64,000 nucleotides of DNA from Spongospora subterranea (GCA_900404475.1 OUQQ01000008.1:30140-94139), one strand, 5' to 3'. Shown: positions 25,484 to 35,497, numbered from the stretch's first letter. The notes: generated by a model not told the origin, from the letters alone. Numbers and translations: made by a program.

Positions 25484-26053
25484 TTACTCCACTTGAAACT
25501 CTTCTTTCTGGCCGTTCATACGCTGTGTTTCCAAGTTGATCTGCTCTTGGATGGTGGAAACGCGTCGCTGACTAGCAGCGCCGAAACCGTCGAACAGGTC
25601 GGCAACATCATCTTCGCCAAGAGATTTCGCGTTGCTGGAGTACTCTGGCAGCGTCTTTTCTGAGTCGTGCATTTCAGATATCAACGACGCTTGAAGATTA
25701 TCTGTAGTCGACCCCATAGCCTCTGAGGTCGTAGGGTCCTGTCCGACGTAGCAATCGATAGCGTCCATAGCTTGATGCGCATGGCGTAAATCACTTTTAG
25801 CTAATGACCGGAACAGTGCACTGGCCTGTAAATTTCCCTCTTCATCGGCACGCTCGGCGAAATAGCTATACCGCGCGGATGACGCCCCTTTCTCGAAAAA
25901 TATCTGCCGCAATGCGGCTGCACTGTCTTCAGTTAGCGAGAAATTCTCGGACGAGGCTTGCTGTGTTTGGAACTGCGAGGTTGAGGTAAGACGCCTAGAT
26001 GATGGGCGGAGGCGGTAGACCAAGGAACGGGTGACCCTGTTAGCAATCATCAT
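25484..26053 (-). CDS. Rubrerythrin-like ferritin-fold protein with mitochondrial-type N-terminus
   Basis: Single exon, about 189 residues. The N-terminus MMIANRVTRSLVYRLRP is Arg-rich without acidic residues, typical of a mitochondrial presequence (inference). The body matches bacterial rubrerythrins of the SARYSYFAERADEEGN type, with helices LQASALFRSLAKSDLRHAHQ, TTDNLQASLISEMHD and DVADLFDGFGAASQRRV. Rubrerythrins are di-iron peroxide-reducing proteins. By-eye comparison with the family shows the second-helix ExxH reads DLRH, and the fourth-helix ExxH reads SQRR, so at least two ligands appear lost; the first-helix Glu is shifted. No rubredoxin domain follows. It is probably acquired from bacteria and has perhaps lost di-iron chemistry. 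Confidence 0.75.
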   Translation of the reverse strand: MMIANRVTRSLVYRLRPSSRRLTSTSQFQTQQASSENFSLTEDSAAALRQIFFEKGASSARYSYFAERADEEGNLQASALFRSLAKSDLRHAHQAMDAIDCYVGQDPTTSEAMGSTTDNLQASLISEMHDSEKTLPEYSSNAKSLGEDDVADLFDGFGAASQRRVSTIQEQINLETQRMNGQKEEFQVE

Positions 26054-26719
26054 GGCTGGCAATGACGGTTTCCAACTACCAGTCAGCCGGGCCCGGGAAC
26101 CGCAGCATGTGGCGCCAGAGGGCGCCGCCCTCGCGCAGTTCACTCACACTCTGCTCATGTCAGCACGTGTGTACACTCTGTTGCGGAATCCGCAACTCGC
26201 CAATCTTCGCCATCGGCCCACTCGGTCCACCAAGGCTCTCCGGAATTGAATTTCGATGTTTGCAATTGACTATCCGATCGAAGAGCCGGCCTGATTTGCT
26301 TGGAGATTCAATAGTCGTCTAATATTCATGTGCAATTCCCAATGTCAGCTATATTTCAAAGTTTCTTTGTATTGGTCGAATCAATGTCCTGCAGCGTTTT
26401 GAACAATCCATTTTGTCAGCGTGTATCCGGACAATCGCACGATCACAGGCCATCTGCGACATATCGTTTTGTGGCTCGTAGACACGACAGGGTGGGACGC
26501 TACACCGCCTCGACTGCGCTCCACTAAAGTAGTGTACACTGAGAGGGCGCGACCCGCACGCATCATTTGATTTGGATTATCGGTCCCTCTAAGTCCCGCT
26601 ACACCACATTTCACAAATTGCTCAATCGCAGGGACTGGCTAAAACCATCATCAAAGCGTGTTTTTTCCTTGTGCCCCATTAACTAAGCTCCAATCCCAAC
26701 ATCCTTTCGCTGTATCAAC
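26054..26719. other. Divergent intergenic region
   Basis: Lies between the start of the rubrerythrin-like gene (minus) and the start of the Cys-Pro repeat gene (plus), so it can hold a shared bidirectional promoter. An 8-bp inverted repeat GTTGCGGA-a-TCCGCAAC sits at about 26181-26197. No coding region is recognised. Confidence 0.5.
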
Positions 26720-28567
26720 ATGTCGTGCCCTTTCTCTAAGACCGGATCTGAACAGAAAAAGTCACGTGCTAAGTCGCCTACGAAGCCGACAGAGGCCAAA
26801 TCTGGTGGAAGTCCGTTTGTGCACCCAGATGTGACGCAGTCTAATACGAAGTGCCCATCGTTTTCGTCCGGATGCCCTTTTGGAGATGCCAGCAAGCACT
26901 CTCCCGTTATGTCAGAAGACGAAATCGCTCAGTTGTCCACAAAATGCCCTGCGTGGGCCGATGGGCATTGCCCATTTTCGTCTGCATCTGGAGGGAAGCA
27001 TCCAGCTGTGAATAGTACAGCATTAGCGCCATTATGTCCAGCAATGCGTGCTTCTTCTGGATGTGCGTTTTCTGGAAATGCTGCACATCCACAGATGCTT
27101 CAATTCACACAAGATGTTGTGAGGCGTTGTCCGTCTTTTCATGGTGCTGGTGCGTGCCCTTTCAAAGGAGTTAAAACAGAAGCACCTCACCCAGTTGCTA
27201 GTTCTTTGGATGATCTAAAAAAACGGTGTCCTGCTTTTGAACAAGATTGCCCTTTCAAGCCGGATTCGCAACAGATGATTCACCGTGCAGTTAAATTTTC
27301 TTCAGAATTTGTAGCATATCTTCGTGAAGTTTGTCCTGAGTTTAAAAAAGCACAAGGGTGTCCTTTCAGCCACCTGAAAAACCTGTCCGACTTGGACCTC
27401 TCGAAGTGTCCCGCATTTGCGGAGTCCTGCCCTTTTGACCAGAAACTTACAAAGTATCCTAAATTAGCCGAATTCTGTCAGGGTGACATATCTAAATGTT
27501 TAGCTTTCGCTAAAGGTTGCCCGTTCAAACCAAGTGATGACCGCGGGAGTGCGGAAGCATGTCCAGTTCTGGCAGGATGGCACAAGTCTCTACATCCGCC
27601 TGTCCGTTTACTTGATCAGTTCCATGATTGTTTGGCGTTTAAACAGCAGGCTGGCTGCCCATTTCGTGGCGCCAGCACCGATACCAAACATCGGTTCATG
27701 GGTCTGCTAGATGGCTCCATTGATATTCTCAAGGAAAAGTGTCCAGCGTGGAGCTCTGGAATTTGTCCATTTTCTAATGGCTCAAAAGCTCATCCGTCAA
27801 TTTCCTCTGCTCAAGATGTGTCGAAATGCCCTGCATTTCGCGATGGCGGTTGCGTGTTCAATGCATCATCAGCTCCTTCAGATGCGCATCCTAATATTGC
27901 ATATTTATTTGCAGATAACCCGACCTCTTCTTGTGCCGCATTCAGCAATGGTTGCCCTTTTGCGTTGTTGGGGTCGAAAACCATTAGCGACATGAGAGAT
28001 GCAATGACATCGTGTCCTGCATTTTTGAAAGCCCATGGATGCCCCTTCAAAAATGCTAAAACATCTGGAGAGCTATTCACTAAATTTAGCGAAATACCAG
28101 TCAGTCATTATGATATGCTTTCTGGAGAGCAAAACATTATGGCGAAAATGCTGTCCTTTACAAATCTCGCTCAAGTTGAGTCGCAATCGGATAATGCCGT
28201 TCCATCGGGACATCCACCAGTTAGATCATCATCAGTAAGTTTGACTCGAATTTGTTGTCACTTTCATCCTGGTATTTATTCAAATTTTCAGAACATTTCT
28301 CAATGTCCTATGATGAGCAAAAAACGTAAGAATCCTCCAGCGAGAACCCCGTGTGCTTCAGATTTTGCACAAATGTTTTATAATCTTCACCATGCTCATA
28401 ACGAGAAGGTATCAATAAGGCAAACGGTTTCTTTCTAACTGGTATTGATGATAATACAGAGTCTGAATGGCGATTGCGCTGAAACAATACAAGGTGAAAC
28501 CCCAGTGAAAGAAATGCTCTCAAAATGCCCTGTATTTGCTTCAGGTAAATGCCCATTCGCAGCATAA
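26720..28567 (+). CDS. Cys-Pro-Phe repeat protein (heme-regulatory-motif-like), novel
   Basis: About 580 residues built almost wholly of a repeat of the form (K/R)CP(A/S)F-x(3-5)-GCPF followed 7-15 residues later by H-P-x-(V/I). Examples are TKCPSFSSGCPFGDASKHSP, TKCPAWADGHCPFSS, KRCPAFEQDCPFKP, SKCPAFAESCPFDQ and EKCPAWSSGICPFSNG. Thirteen CPF tripeptides are visible, including MSCPF at the start and KCPFAA at the very end; some units degenerate (GCAF, KCLAF, GCVF). Two introns (57 and 51 nt) near the 3' end. No signal peptide or transmembrane segment. CP dipeptides of this kind are heme regulatory motifs in ALAS and HAP1 (established). Heme binding or sensing here is inference. I know no family with this many paired CP motifs. 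Confidence 0.85.
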
Positions 28568-28895
28568 TGATTCGATGCTTTCATCGTTCGTGTTTATCAC
28601 TTTTCTATTATCACGGCTGCAGTGAATAAACGACAGTTTTTTTCTGGCAAAATCCCGTCGGCGAATGCAGTGTGATGATGCGGCCTCCCCGCGACGACTG
28701 CACACGGTACAGATTGGCGGGACATGATGTGGGTGGCTGGCCCCGATGGTTATGTGTGTGTGTGTGTGTATACCTTGTACAGGTCGGGGGTGATATCAAC
28801 CACCGATAATGATAAACTCCGCGCACTTGCTTGTTGGCGGGTAAGAACCCGGGTCTAGAGCGTCGGGTTTGGCGCGTTCGCCCTTCGCCCTCCTG
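28568..28895. other. Intergenic with TG microsatellite
   Basis: A (TG)n run occupies about 28753-28769. The remainder should contain the kinase-gene promoter; the last 60 bp are GC-rich. No gene is seen. Confidence 0.55.
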
Positions 28896-30466
28896 ATGTC
28901 GTCGTCCCAATCGCCGCCGGAGGAGCACGCGCGGACGACGTTTCGTTCGGATGAGATCTATCAGCGCATCGAGATGATAGGCAAAGGCACATACGGGTGT
29001 GTGCTTGTAATTTTTCGGCTGTGTTTGTGGCTGGCTTTTCCTCCCATTCACTGGCTGAGCGGAGCGGCCCAGGTCTGTTTACAAAGCTCGAGCGCCTGGA
29101 GGAAGTCTTGTCGCCCTGAAGAAGGTGCGTATGGATTGTGAAAATCAGGGGGTAAGTGCCAGCTTTTCGCCCATTCGCCATTTTGTGTTTCTTATAAAAT
29201 TGGTCAGTTCCCGATTACTGCAATCCGCGAAATCAAGATTCTACAGGCTCTTTCGCATGAGAATGTTATTCAACTTGACGATGTAGTCGCAAGTCGCAAT
29301 TCGTCGATATCCAGGGCTGGATCATCTGTGTTTATGGTATTTCCGTTTATGGACCACGATTTAACTGGGCTTTTGGAGAATCCACAAGTACAGTTGTCTA
29401 CGCCCCAGATTAAGTATTATCTGAGAAATATTCTCCTTGGTTTACACCATATACACAAACGAAAGATCCTTCACCGCGACATCAAGGTTCGCTCCGTTAA
29501 ATTTTCCAGTATCGACCTTACATTCGCACTTAGGGTCCCAATGTCTTAATTTCAAATACTGGAGAGGTGAAACTGGCCGATTTTGGTCTGGCTCGCTTTG
29601 TCAACGACGATGCGGAATATACGTCCAATGTCGTCACGTTGTGGTATATGGGAACTACTCTTCTTTTCATCAGGAAAATGCCCATCCATTTGTGCCAGGT
29701 ATAGGCCGCCAGAGCTTCTGTTTGGTGCTAAAAAGTACGACTCTACTGTGGATATGTGGTCGATTGGGTAATGTCGGCTACGAACGAGTAACGATCGTTC
29801 TTTAAATTTGCATATCAGTTGTGTCTTCGCTGAAATGTTGACATGCGCTCCTGCATTCCCTGGTGCTACTGAAATCGATCAGATAGAACGCATTTTTAAA
29901 GTTTGTGGGTCGCCCACTCCGGAAACATGGCCAGATTTTTCGAGATTGCCGGGCGCTCAACGAATTCGGTTAAAACAAACTTACCCGAGGACGTTCAAGC
30001 AAAAGTTTGAGAAGTAATCGCTCGTCGACCAGACGGGGATAGTTTGTTACTTATGAACATATACAGGTATGGAGAAAAAGCACATGATCTTCTAGAGAAG
30101 TTGCTATCTCTAGACCCATCAAGACGTGTGTCTGCCGCCGAAGCCCTTCAGCATGATTATTTCTGGACCGAACCCTTCCCCATCGATCCGGCGAATCTTC
30201 CTGTATACTCCCAATCACACGAATACAAGGCCAGAATGAGGAAGCAGCAACGCGTAGACTCAGTACAGCAGCAACAGGCATCCAAGCGACCTCGTCCCAT
30301 GATTCGCGGCCAAAGCGGTTTAGCATCCCAGGCTCATAAATCCCAAAATGCGCCTGCCCCTAGATACCACCATCATGGGCATGGGCATGGTCATAACCAT
30401 GGACATCATCACGCCAGGCGGCAAGGGCAATCCGGCCAATCATCACAGCATCAGTCTAGTAGGTAG
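28896..30466 (+). CDS. CDKC/CDK9-type cyclin-dependent kinase with PITAIRE helix
   Basis: Transcriptional CDK expected to phosphorylate the RNA polymerase II C-terminal domain with a cyclin T/K partner. Seven exons; all joins keep phase. Motifs: glycine loop IGKGTYGSVYKA (interrupted by an intron), VALKKV lysine, PITAIRE in FPITAIREIKIL, catalytic loop HRDIKGPNVLIS, DFGLAR, T-loop NVVTLWYRPPELL, and WSIGCVFAEML. The extension YFWTEPFPIDPANLPVYSQS and SHEYKARMRKQQR matches the CDKC/CDK9 C-terminal signature. The tail is unusual: Gln-rich, then His/Gly-rich (HHHGHGHGHNHGHHH), similar in nature to the His-rich region used for phase separation by cyclin T1 (established for cyclin T1; inferred here). 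Confidence 0.92.
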
Positions 30467-30718
30467 GCAGGCTGATACACCATATATATATATACATTGT
30501 CGACATTCGACACCACCTTGTCCATATCTTATAAAAATGCAAAGTCTTTTCGCTGTATCCATCTACAGTACGGTTGAGATTTCATTGTAAGATTTTCGTC
30601 CGCTGCGACTGGAAGAAGTGTTCAGAACTGTCGGTCGCAGATTCGCAGTTGAACCCAGTCCACTTTCCTGTATCTGCCTTGACTGTTTTCGAAGGGGAAG
30701 TATTTGGGGTCTGCCTGG

Positions 30719-31506
30719 ATGTTGCCTCGAGACTTGCTTGTTGCTTCTTTCGTGGTCGTTGCCCCTTTAGCCTTCGTCATTGAAGCTTATAATATTTGTC
30801 ATTTCCAGTATTCCAAGTTTGCTGATTCATCCTCGAAATGGTCGGTCCCCTCAAAGCTCGGGATGTTTTTGTTGTATTTTCCAGCGTCAATATTGCCTCT
30901 TGCTTTTCATCCATCGAATGCTAGCGCACACCAATTTTTAATAACATCACTGCTTGTTTTGCACTTTGCCAAACGGTGCATGGAGTGCATATTTGTTCAC
31001 CGATTCTCTGGCAAGACCAACATCTCCAGCGTAATCATGATCAGCTGCATGTACAGCATAGTTAGCTACATGCAGACGATGGCGTCAATGGAAGCCTACT
31101 ACGAGCCCACTCATGCTGTGGCCGGTTTGATCGCCTATGTTATTGGGCAATGTGGCAATTACTATCATCATGCCCTTCTACGTGATCTGCGCTCAGGGCA
31201 GGATAAAACCTATCGAGTTCCAAAAGGCGGCCTGTTCCCTTTCGTTTGCACGCCACATTATTTATTCGAGATAATTTCCTGGCTGGGAATTGCCCTCGTA
31301 AGCACGTTTTGGCTTCAATGGTCTCGATTGTGTCCCGACTGACGTTGATGGAAATATAGGTTTTGAACCATTGGTATGGATGGGCAACGCTCTGGTTCTC
31401 GACGTGGTATCTAGCGGGCCGGTCAACGGCCACATTAGCCTGGTATAACAAGAAGGGTCTCCCTATTCCAACCAACTGGAGGAGACTGATTCCATATGTG
31501 TTTTGA
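30719..31506 (+). CDS. Steroid 5-alpha-reductase family membrane protein
   Basis: Polytopic ER-membrane NADPH-dependent reductase of the SRD5A/TECR superfamily. Two exons; the intron follows LGIALV at GTAAGC. The N-terminus MLPRDLLVASFVVVAPLAFV is hydrophobic. Family blocks: FAKRCMECIFVHRFSG, then GQCGNYYHHALLRDLR, the NADPH-binding YRVPKGGLFPFVCTPHYLFE, and after the intron LNHWYGWATLW and AWYNKKGLPIPTNWRRLIPYVF at the C-terminus. PHYLFE with KGGLF resembles plant DET2-like 3-oxo-5-alpha-steroid 4-dehydrogenases more than TECR. Substrate (sterol, polyprenol or enoyl-CoA) cannot be told. A 5' exon is possible. Confidence 0.85.
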
Positions 31507-31984
31507 ATGATAAAAGGTCACTGTTTTATGAAAGGATATCAAAAATAGAGTAGAAACTGCTGGGTATTATCAATTGACAGGCAATAGGCACACAATCCAT
31601 TCGACAAAATAAGCATCACCGATTACATATCGTCCCTGGTTCACAAATGAGAAATGGTCCATGCAGAATAAATTTATATACTACGAACGAACCATCTCCA
31701 TAACTTGGAAAGAATTTCATCGATGGCGCCAACAAAAAAAACACTATGGAAACAACAAATGCTTCGAAAATAAGGGTTCGACGTTGCATAACGGCGAAAC
31801 TGTTGATTATCAGCTGCACAATTTTTTTTTAGAACCGTGTTTTCATTCGAAGTCCCCTAGACTACGTTGTCTCAATTTAAAAAAAATGAAGAGTTTTGAG
31901 GACTGATCGCCCTCAACAGCCTCTTATTGTGGCGTACACGACTTGTGGAGAAGGCACCACGAGGCGACTCACTGAGTTTCGACT
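31507..31984. other. Intergenic, no gene
   Basis: AT-rich stretch between the reductase stop and the next possible minus-strand frame; short frames on both strands have no recognisable content. This marks the left edge of a repeat-rich island (to about 34.6 kb). Confidence 0.5.
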
Positions 31985-32860
31985 CTAGGCGGAACTCAGT
32001 TCCTGCCGAACCACCAAACACGATTTAAGCCATACGCGATAGATTGTCGATGGCTGTGGTGTCCCTTGCTCGATTGATACAGCAGCCATCGACAGATTAT
32101 CGGGGAGTGTACGATGAAACTGGTCTGCCAAGGACAGGAATATGTAAGTTGCCAAAAGAAACATTTGATATTGTACTCCATGGAAACAGCCAGGTTGAGC
32201 ACTTTGCCAAGCCACCAACGAATTCAGTCCCGGACATCGTGAAATCAGCAGGCAGACGAACGGATTTGTGATCAATGTTAATCCAAACAATCGATAATTC
32301 GACCTCGTGCTTCCTTATCGCCGTCCGATTTGTGCCAACACCGAAAACGGACCCAAACCACGCTTTGATCGTTCCTTGAACAGATACATCGCATGAAAAT
32401 GCGAAAGACACTAGGACCGGGTCGCAAACGACTAATTGGAAGCACAACCGACGGGAAGGGATATTCCAGCCAATCGTGAAAGACCGGTCTAGGGAGAACG
32501 TTATGGTGAATTGATGAACAAATCTGGCAGGGACAAGTTGAAATGCTCATCGGATACTAAAAATTCAGATCTCCGTTCAAAGTAAGTAATCCCAGCAGGC
32601 CGATGGTCCTGGTTAAATGGTGCCACAGCTGACGTGTTGTCGCATTCGATGACAATAGCTTCCACCGTTTCGTTTGGTTGATGTCCTGGTGGAAATAATT
32701 TCAGCATTCCGTTTGAAGAAAACCCAACAGGCTTTTTTCGAACTTAAGGCGGCTTCCGTATGAGGGGGAGGTGTTCCTGCTAAATCGGCAACATCCGAAG
32801 GATCGCAGCCTTCAGGGGCATTTTCTTGAAGCTGATTTTTTATGGCAGCTGTCACCTGAT
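31985..32860 (-). CDS. Possible unrecognised minus-strand gene
   Basis: Several minus-strand open blocks look protein-like: VTAAIKNQLQENAPEGCD preceded by a CAAATCAG acceptor (about 32855), LKLFPPGHQPNETVEAIVIE (about 32640-32700), and LCFQLVVCDPVLVSFAFSC to WINIDHKSVRLP (about 32260-32460). The final block around 31985-32180 reads LATYIFLSLADQFHRTLPDN and stops at 31985. They lie in different frames and I could not join them with confident introns. The function is unknown. It may be a decayed gene. Confidence 0.3.
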
Positions 32861-33324
32861 TTGACGGAGCACGAAGTCGCTTGGTGTAGATCGATTTTTT
32901 TCTTCGGAACCTTCGGAAGACGGAACTGTGCTTGAACGACAGCCCGGGGATTCAGCGATTATTTAACAGCAAAGCGGGCATTTACTTCGACAGGTTTTTC
33001 TAACACTTATCTAAATGGAATTTGAGCATTTACTGGAGATTTTTTATGTTCAGCATTCGGCGCATGCGTTGGTTCGGACGACTTCTGCAAAATCAGATTG
33101 CATCAGGAAGAGTTTCAGAAATTTCCTAACGTCAAGTCAGCGAAGAAAAAATGGAAATGAAACCCAACTCAACGAACTTCTCTCCTTAACCCGGTTCGTT
33201 GCTGCTGCACGGAACGAGAAGTGTCCTCGTCCACATGTATTTCTGCGATACCAGCGGGGGCTGGAAACTGAGGTACAGCGTTTAAAGCGTTTGTTGCCAT
33301 GGTCGATTTCGATTATTTCTTTAA

Positions 33325-33556
33325 TTTCAAGGCGACTGCCAATGTATGCTTGCAAGTGAAACCTTTGATGAAGTCCATACACCCGCAATGGTATACATGC
33401 CTACAGCTTCCACGTATTTGGGGAAGACGAACATGTTGAAGGTTGTGAGACTGAGCCTTGCAAAGCGTTTAATTTTAGTGGAAGCTGTAGGCATGTATAC
33501 CATTGCGAAGGTTTTTTCACTTGCAAACATATATTTGCAGTCGCCTTGAAATTCCA
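33325..33556. repeat. Long imperfect hairpin (fold-back element)
   Basis: Arms of about 80-90 nt face each other across a 64-nt loop. The inner 29 bp (33385-33413 and 33478-33506) are perfectly complementary, containing GTATACATGCCTACAGC and its reverse complement. The outer arms (TTTCAAGGCGACTGC...TTGCAAGTGAAA) are imperfect with small indels. It could be a fold-back transposon, a MITE or a small-RNA precursor. It overlaps the 3' end of a doubtful plus-strand ORF (33015-33359). Confidence 0.85.
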
Positions 33557-33651
33557 ACGCCAGTAATCCCCTTGATTTTCCCACAGTTTCAAAGCGCTGC
33601 GGAACTGACCTCCGCCTGACGGCGTCACATAATCGCATTCCGCCCGAAGTA

Positions 33652-34065
33652 CAGTAGGGGGTTCGCTTGGTCGCGATCGGCATGAGCTTCAGCAATAACG
33701 GTAGACGACTTTGCACGGCTTGAGCCACCGCTCCGACGTGGTTGAAAGGAAGCCTCCTGTAGTGATGACGATGGGGGTGAACTGGTCGGTGAACGCGTTC
33801 TGGTACTTGCGATTCTTGTCGTGCTCCCGAGCCTCAAGCATACGACGGATGGCTGCGTTGGTGACGGTCGTCGGCCTCACATCAGGAAGGGGGCAGGTAC
33901 GTGCAAGCAAAGCTTGGTTGTGGGCAGAGGTAGTCGCGATGAACGTGAGGTCGATGTTGCCACTAACGCCGTTCGGGGCCGGACTCGAAGATCAGCGCGA
34001 GGTAGGGGGTTAGGTTGGTCGCGATCGGCATGAGATTCTGCAGTAATGGTAGACGACTTTGCACG
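33652..34065. repeat. 65-bp direct repeats bracketing a retroelement relic
   Basis: Copies at 33652-33716 and 34001-34065 share TTGGTCGCGATCGGCATGAG and GGTAGACGACTTTGCACG with about a dozen differences. The two copies also translate to related minus-strand peptides (AKSSTVIAEAHADRDQANPL and AKSSTITAESHADRDQPNPL), so this is a segmental duplication of part of the element. Confidence 0.75.
33689..33970 (-). pseudogene. Relic of a non-LTR retrotransposon, C-terminal end
   Basis: The minus-strand frame reads GNIDLTFIATTSAHNQALLA, then RRMLEAREHDKNRKYQNAF and FTPIVITTGGFLSTTSERWL. This matches in style the C-terminal tail of many non-LTR (LINE-type) reverse transcriptase polyproteins, where a DVT-like strand is followed by a Lys-rich REKxKKY segment and a F-x-P-x-V-xxTxG block. 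No reverse transcriptase core (YxDD) is present in the window, so this is a truncated copy. Assignment rests on motif style only. Confidence 0.45.
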
Positions 34066-34212
34066 TCGGAGCGGTTGCTCAACCGACTGGACGTAGTGTG
34101 GCCGCTCTATCGAAACAATTTCGAACTCAGTGAGTCGCGCGGAGCGGCCTCGTGGTGCGTTCGGTTGATACTTGATAGTCGTTCGCCTGATGGTGCAGTG
34201 TAGGAGGCTAAG

Positions 34213-34560
34213 GCTGCAGTGGCGGCGAACAATCCTTGTAGACTCGTACTGTACTCCATTGTCTGGGAGGGTATACTGTACATAGGAGGCCAGGCGGTGG
34301 CGGCGAACAATCCTTGTAGACTCGNNNNNNNNNNNNNNNNNNNNNNNNNNNNNNNNNNNNNNNNNNNNNNNNNNNNNNNNNNNNNNNNNNNNNNNNNNNN
34401 NNNNNNNNNNNNNNNNNNNNNNNNGAGGGTATACTGTACATAGGAGGCCAGGCGGTGGCGGCGAACAATCCTTGTAGACTCGCATCATGGGAGAGATCCA
34501 TTTGTGTGGGGCGACGGTGCAGGCGGCGGTTGTGGCAGAGAATCCTTGCAGACCCGGTTT
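34213..34560. repeat. Minisatellite, about 79-bp unit, interrupted by an assembly gap
   Basis: The core GGCGGCGAACAATCCTTGTA starts at about 34221, 34299 and 34457, and a diverged unit lies at about 34527 (GAGAATCCTTGCAGACCC). Flanking text GAGGGTATACTGTACATAGG is shared between units. The 100-N gap at 34325-34424 sits inside the array, so true copy number is unknown. The last unit abuts the start codon of the HIG1 gene. Confidence 0.85.
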
Positions 34561-34563
34561 ATC

Positions 34564-35019
34564 ATGAGGAAAGACCCTGTTATTGAGTCGACAGACCCAG
34601 TTCAGACAAAGATTACTCCTGTCCCGGAATATGGTCTGGTTCGATTTCAACAACGCTGATTGCTTGGCCGGTGATGATGACATATGATGTTTGGGAAAAC
34701 GCACAGGCACGTTCTCTGTCGATGCGAAAGATTACGAGAAGGTTTCGTTGATTGAACACCTACGTCGTGGAGGTATTGGAACGATTGGTGTCATTGCGAC
34801 AGGAGCTGTCGTTGTCGCTGGCATGGTGTCAATGGCGAATGGGGACAGCAAGAAATCCGCTAGAGCGATGGGGTTCAGGGTAGCTGCTCAAGGTCGTTCC
34901 CTGACAGTTTATCTGTCCTGAGTCGATCGAACTTGGTTCTAAGCCTTATTGCAGGTTTGACGGTGGCAGGATTGTTATCATATGCTGCCTATGCTAGCTA
35001 TCGACACGAGCCCAAATAA
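34564..35019 (+). CDS. HIG1-domain mitochondrial protein (respiratory supercomplex factor family)
   Basis: About 105 residues in three exons. Exon 1 starts MRKDPVIESTDPVQTK and ends PEYG at a GTCTGG donor; the second exon is joined in phase, and a 68-nt intron separates AAQG from LTVAGLLSYAAYA. The HIG_1_N pattern is visible: GGIGTIGVIATGAVVVAGMV (TM1), a loop, then MGFRVAAQGLTVAGLLSY (the RxxAQG-x-T motif and TM2). HIG1 proteins sit in the mitochondrial inner membrane and tune complex IV and supercomplexes. The start codon lies directly behind a minisatellite unit, so its promoter is in or beyond the array. Confidence 0.88.
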
Positions 35020-35173
35020 TTACTGCCACTCAATATCAAATTCAAATACATTATAGTTTCTGTAAACAATAACGTGAGGAGCCCAGATGAATTTGGTGGA
35101 TCAGAATATTTTTTGACTGAACACACCGACCCGGAAACGACGTAGTTTGAGATTGTGTTTTAGTGATTATGGC

Positions 35174-35497
35174 CTAAGCTCGCGTGTAGATACGTTGAGA
35201 AGAGTGCTTGGCGAGCGGGATGATCTGGCCCTCCTGCTCGAGAATGGTGAGGCCACGACGGCACAAGCTGCCGCTGACATGTAGCCGCTCGCTGACCATG
35301 CTGACAGTGATCGTCTTCATCTTGGGCACTTCCTTCATGAATTTCTCATGAAGAGCGGCGTCGAAGATGACGGCGTTGTCCTTCTTCTCTTTAACCTTGC
35401 CCTTGGACCATTTCTTCTTCTTCTGCTTGGACCGGGAAGAGGACTGGGCCGCTAGAAGCTTGGCGGCCTTGGACTTCTGTTCCGTCTTAGGCGGCAT
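35174..35497 (-). CDS. RPS25: 40S ribosomal protein eS25
   Basis: 107-residue single-exon gene. It has a Lys-rich N-terminus (AAKLLAAQSSSRSKQKKKKW), then the conserved KWSKGKVKEKKDNAVIFD, HEKFMKEVPKMKTITVSMVS, ERLHVSGSLCRRGLTILEQE and a C-terminal IIPLAKHSSQRIYTR. The sequence follows eS25 throughout and the length is normal. eS25 lies near the E site of the small subunit. The 3' end is convergent with the HIG1 gene 155 bp away. Confidence 0.97.
   Translation of the reverse strand: MPPKTEQKSKAAKLLAAQSSSRSKQKKKKWSKGKVKEKKDNAVIFDAALHEKFMKEVPKMKTITVSMVSERLHVSGSLCRRGLTILEQEGQIIPLAKHSSQRIYTRA

Noticed and set aside
28611..29181. Minus-strand frames upstream of and over the first kinase exon
   Set aside because: They overlap the TG microsatellite and the kinase exon antisense, with Arg/Pro-rich shadow composition.
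33877..34710. 277-codon minus-strand frame through the repeat island
   Set aside because: It runs across the N gap and repeated minisatellite units (repeated VYKDCSPP peptides), so it is a by-product of the repeat.
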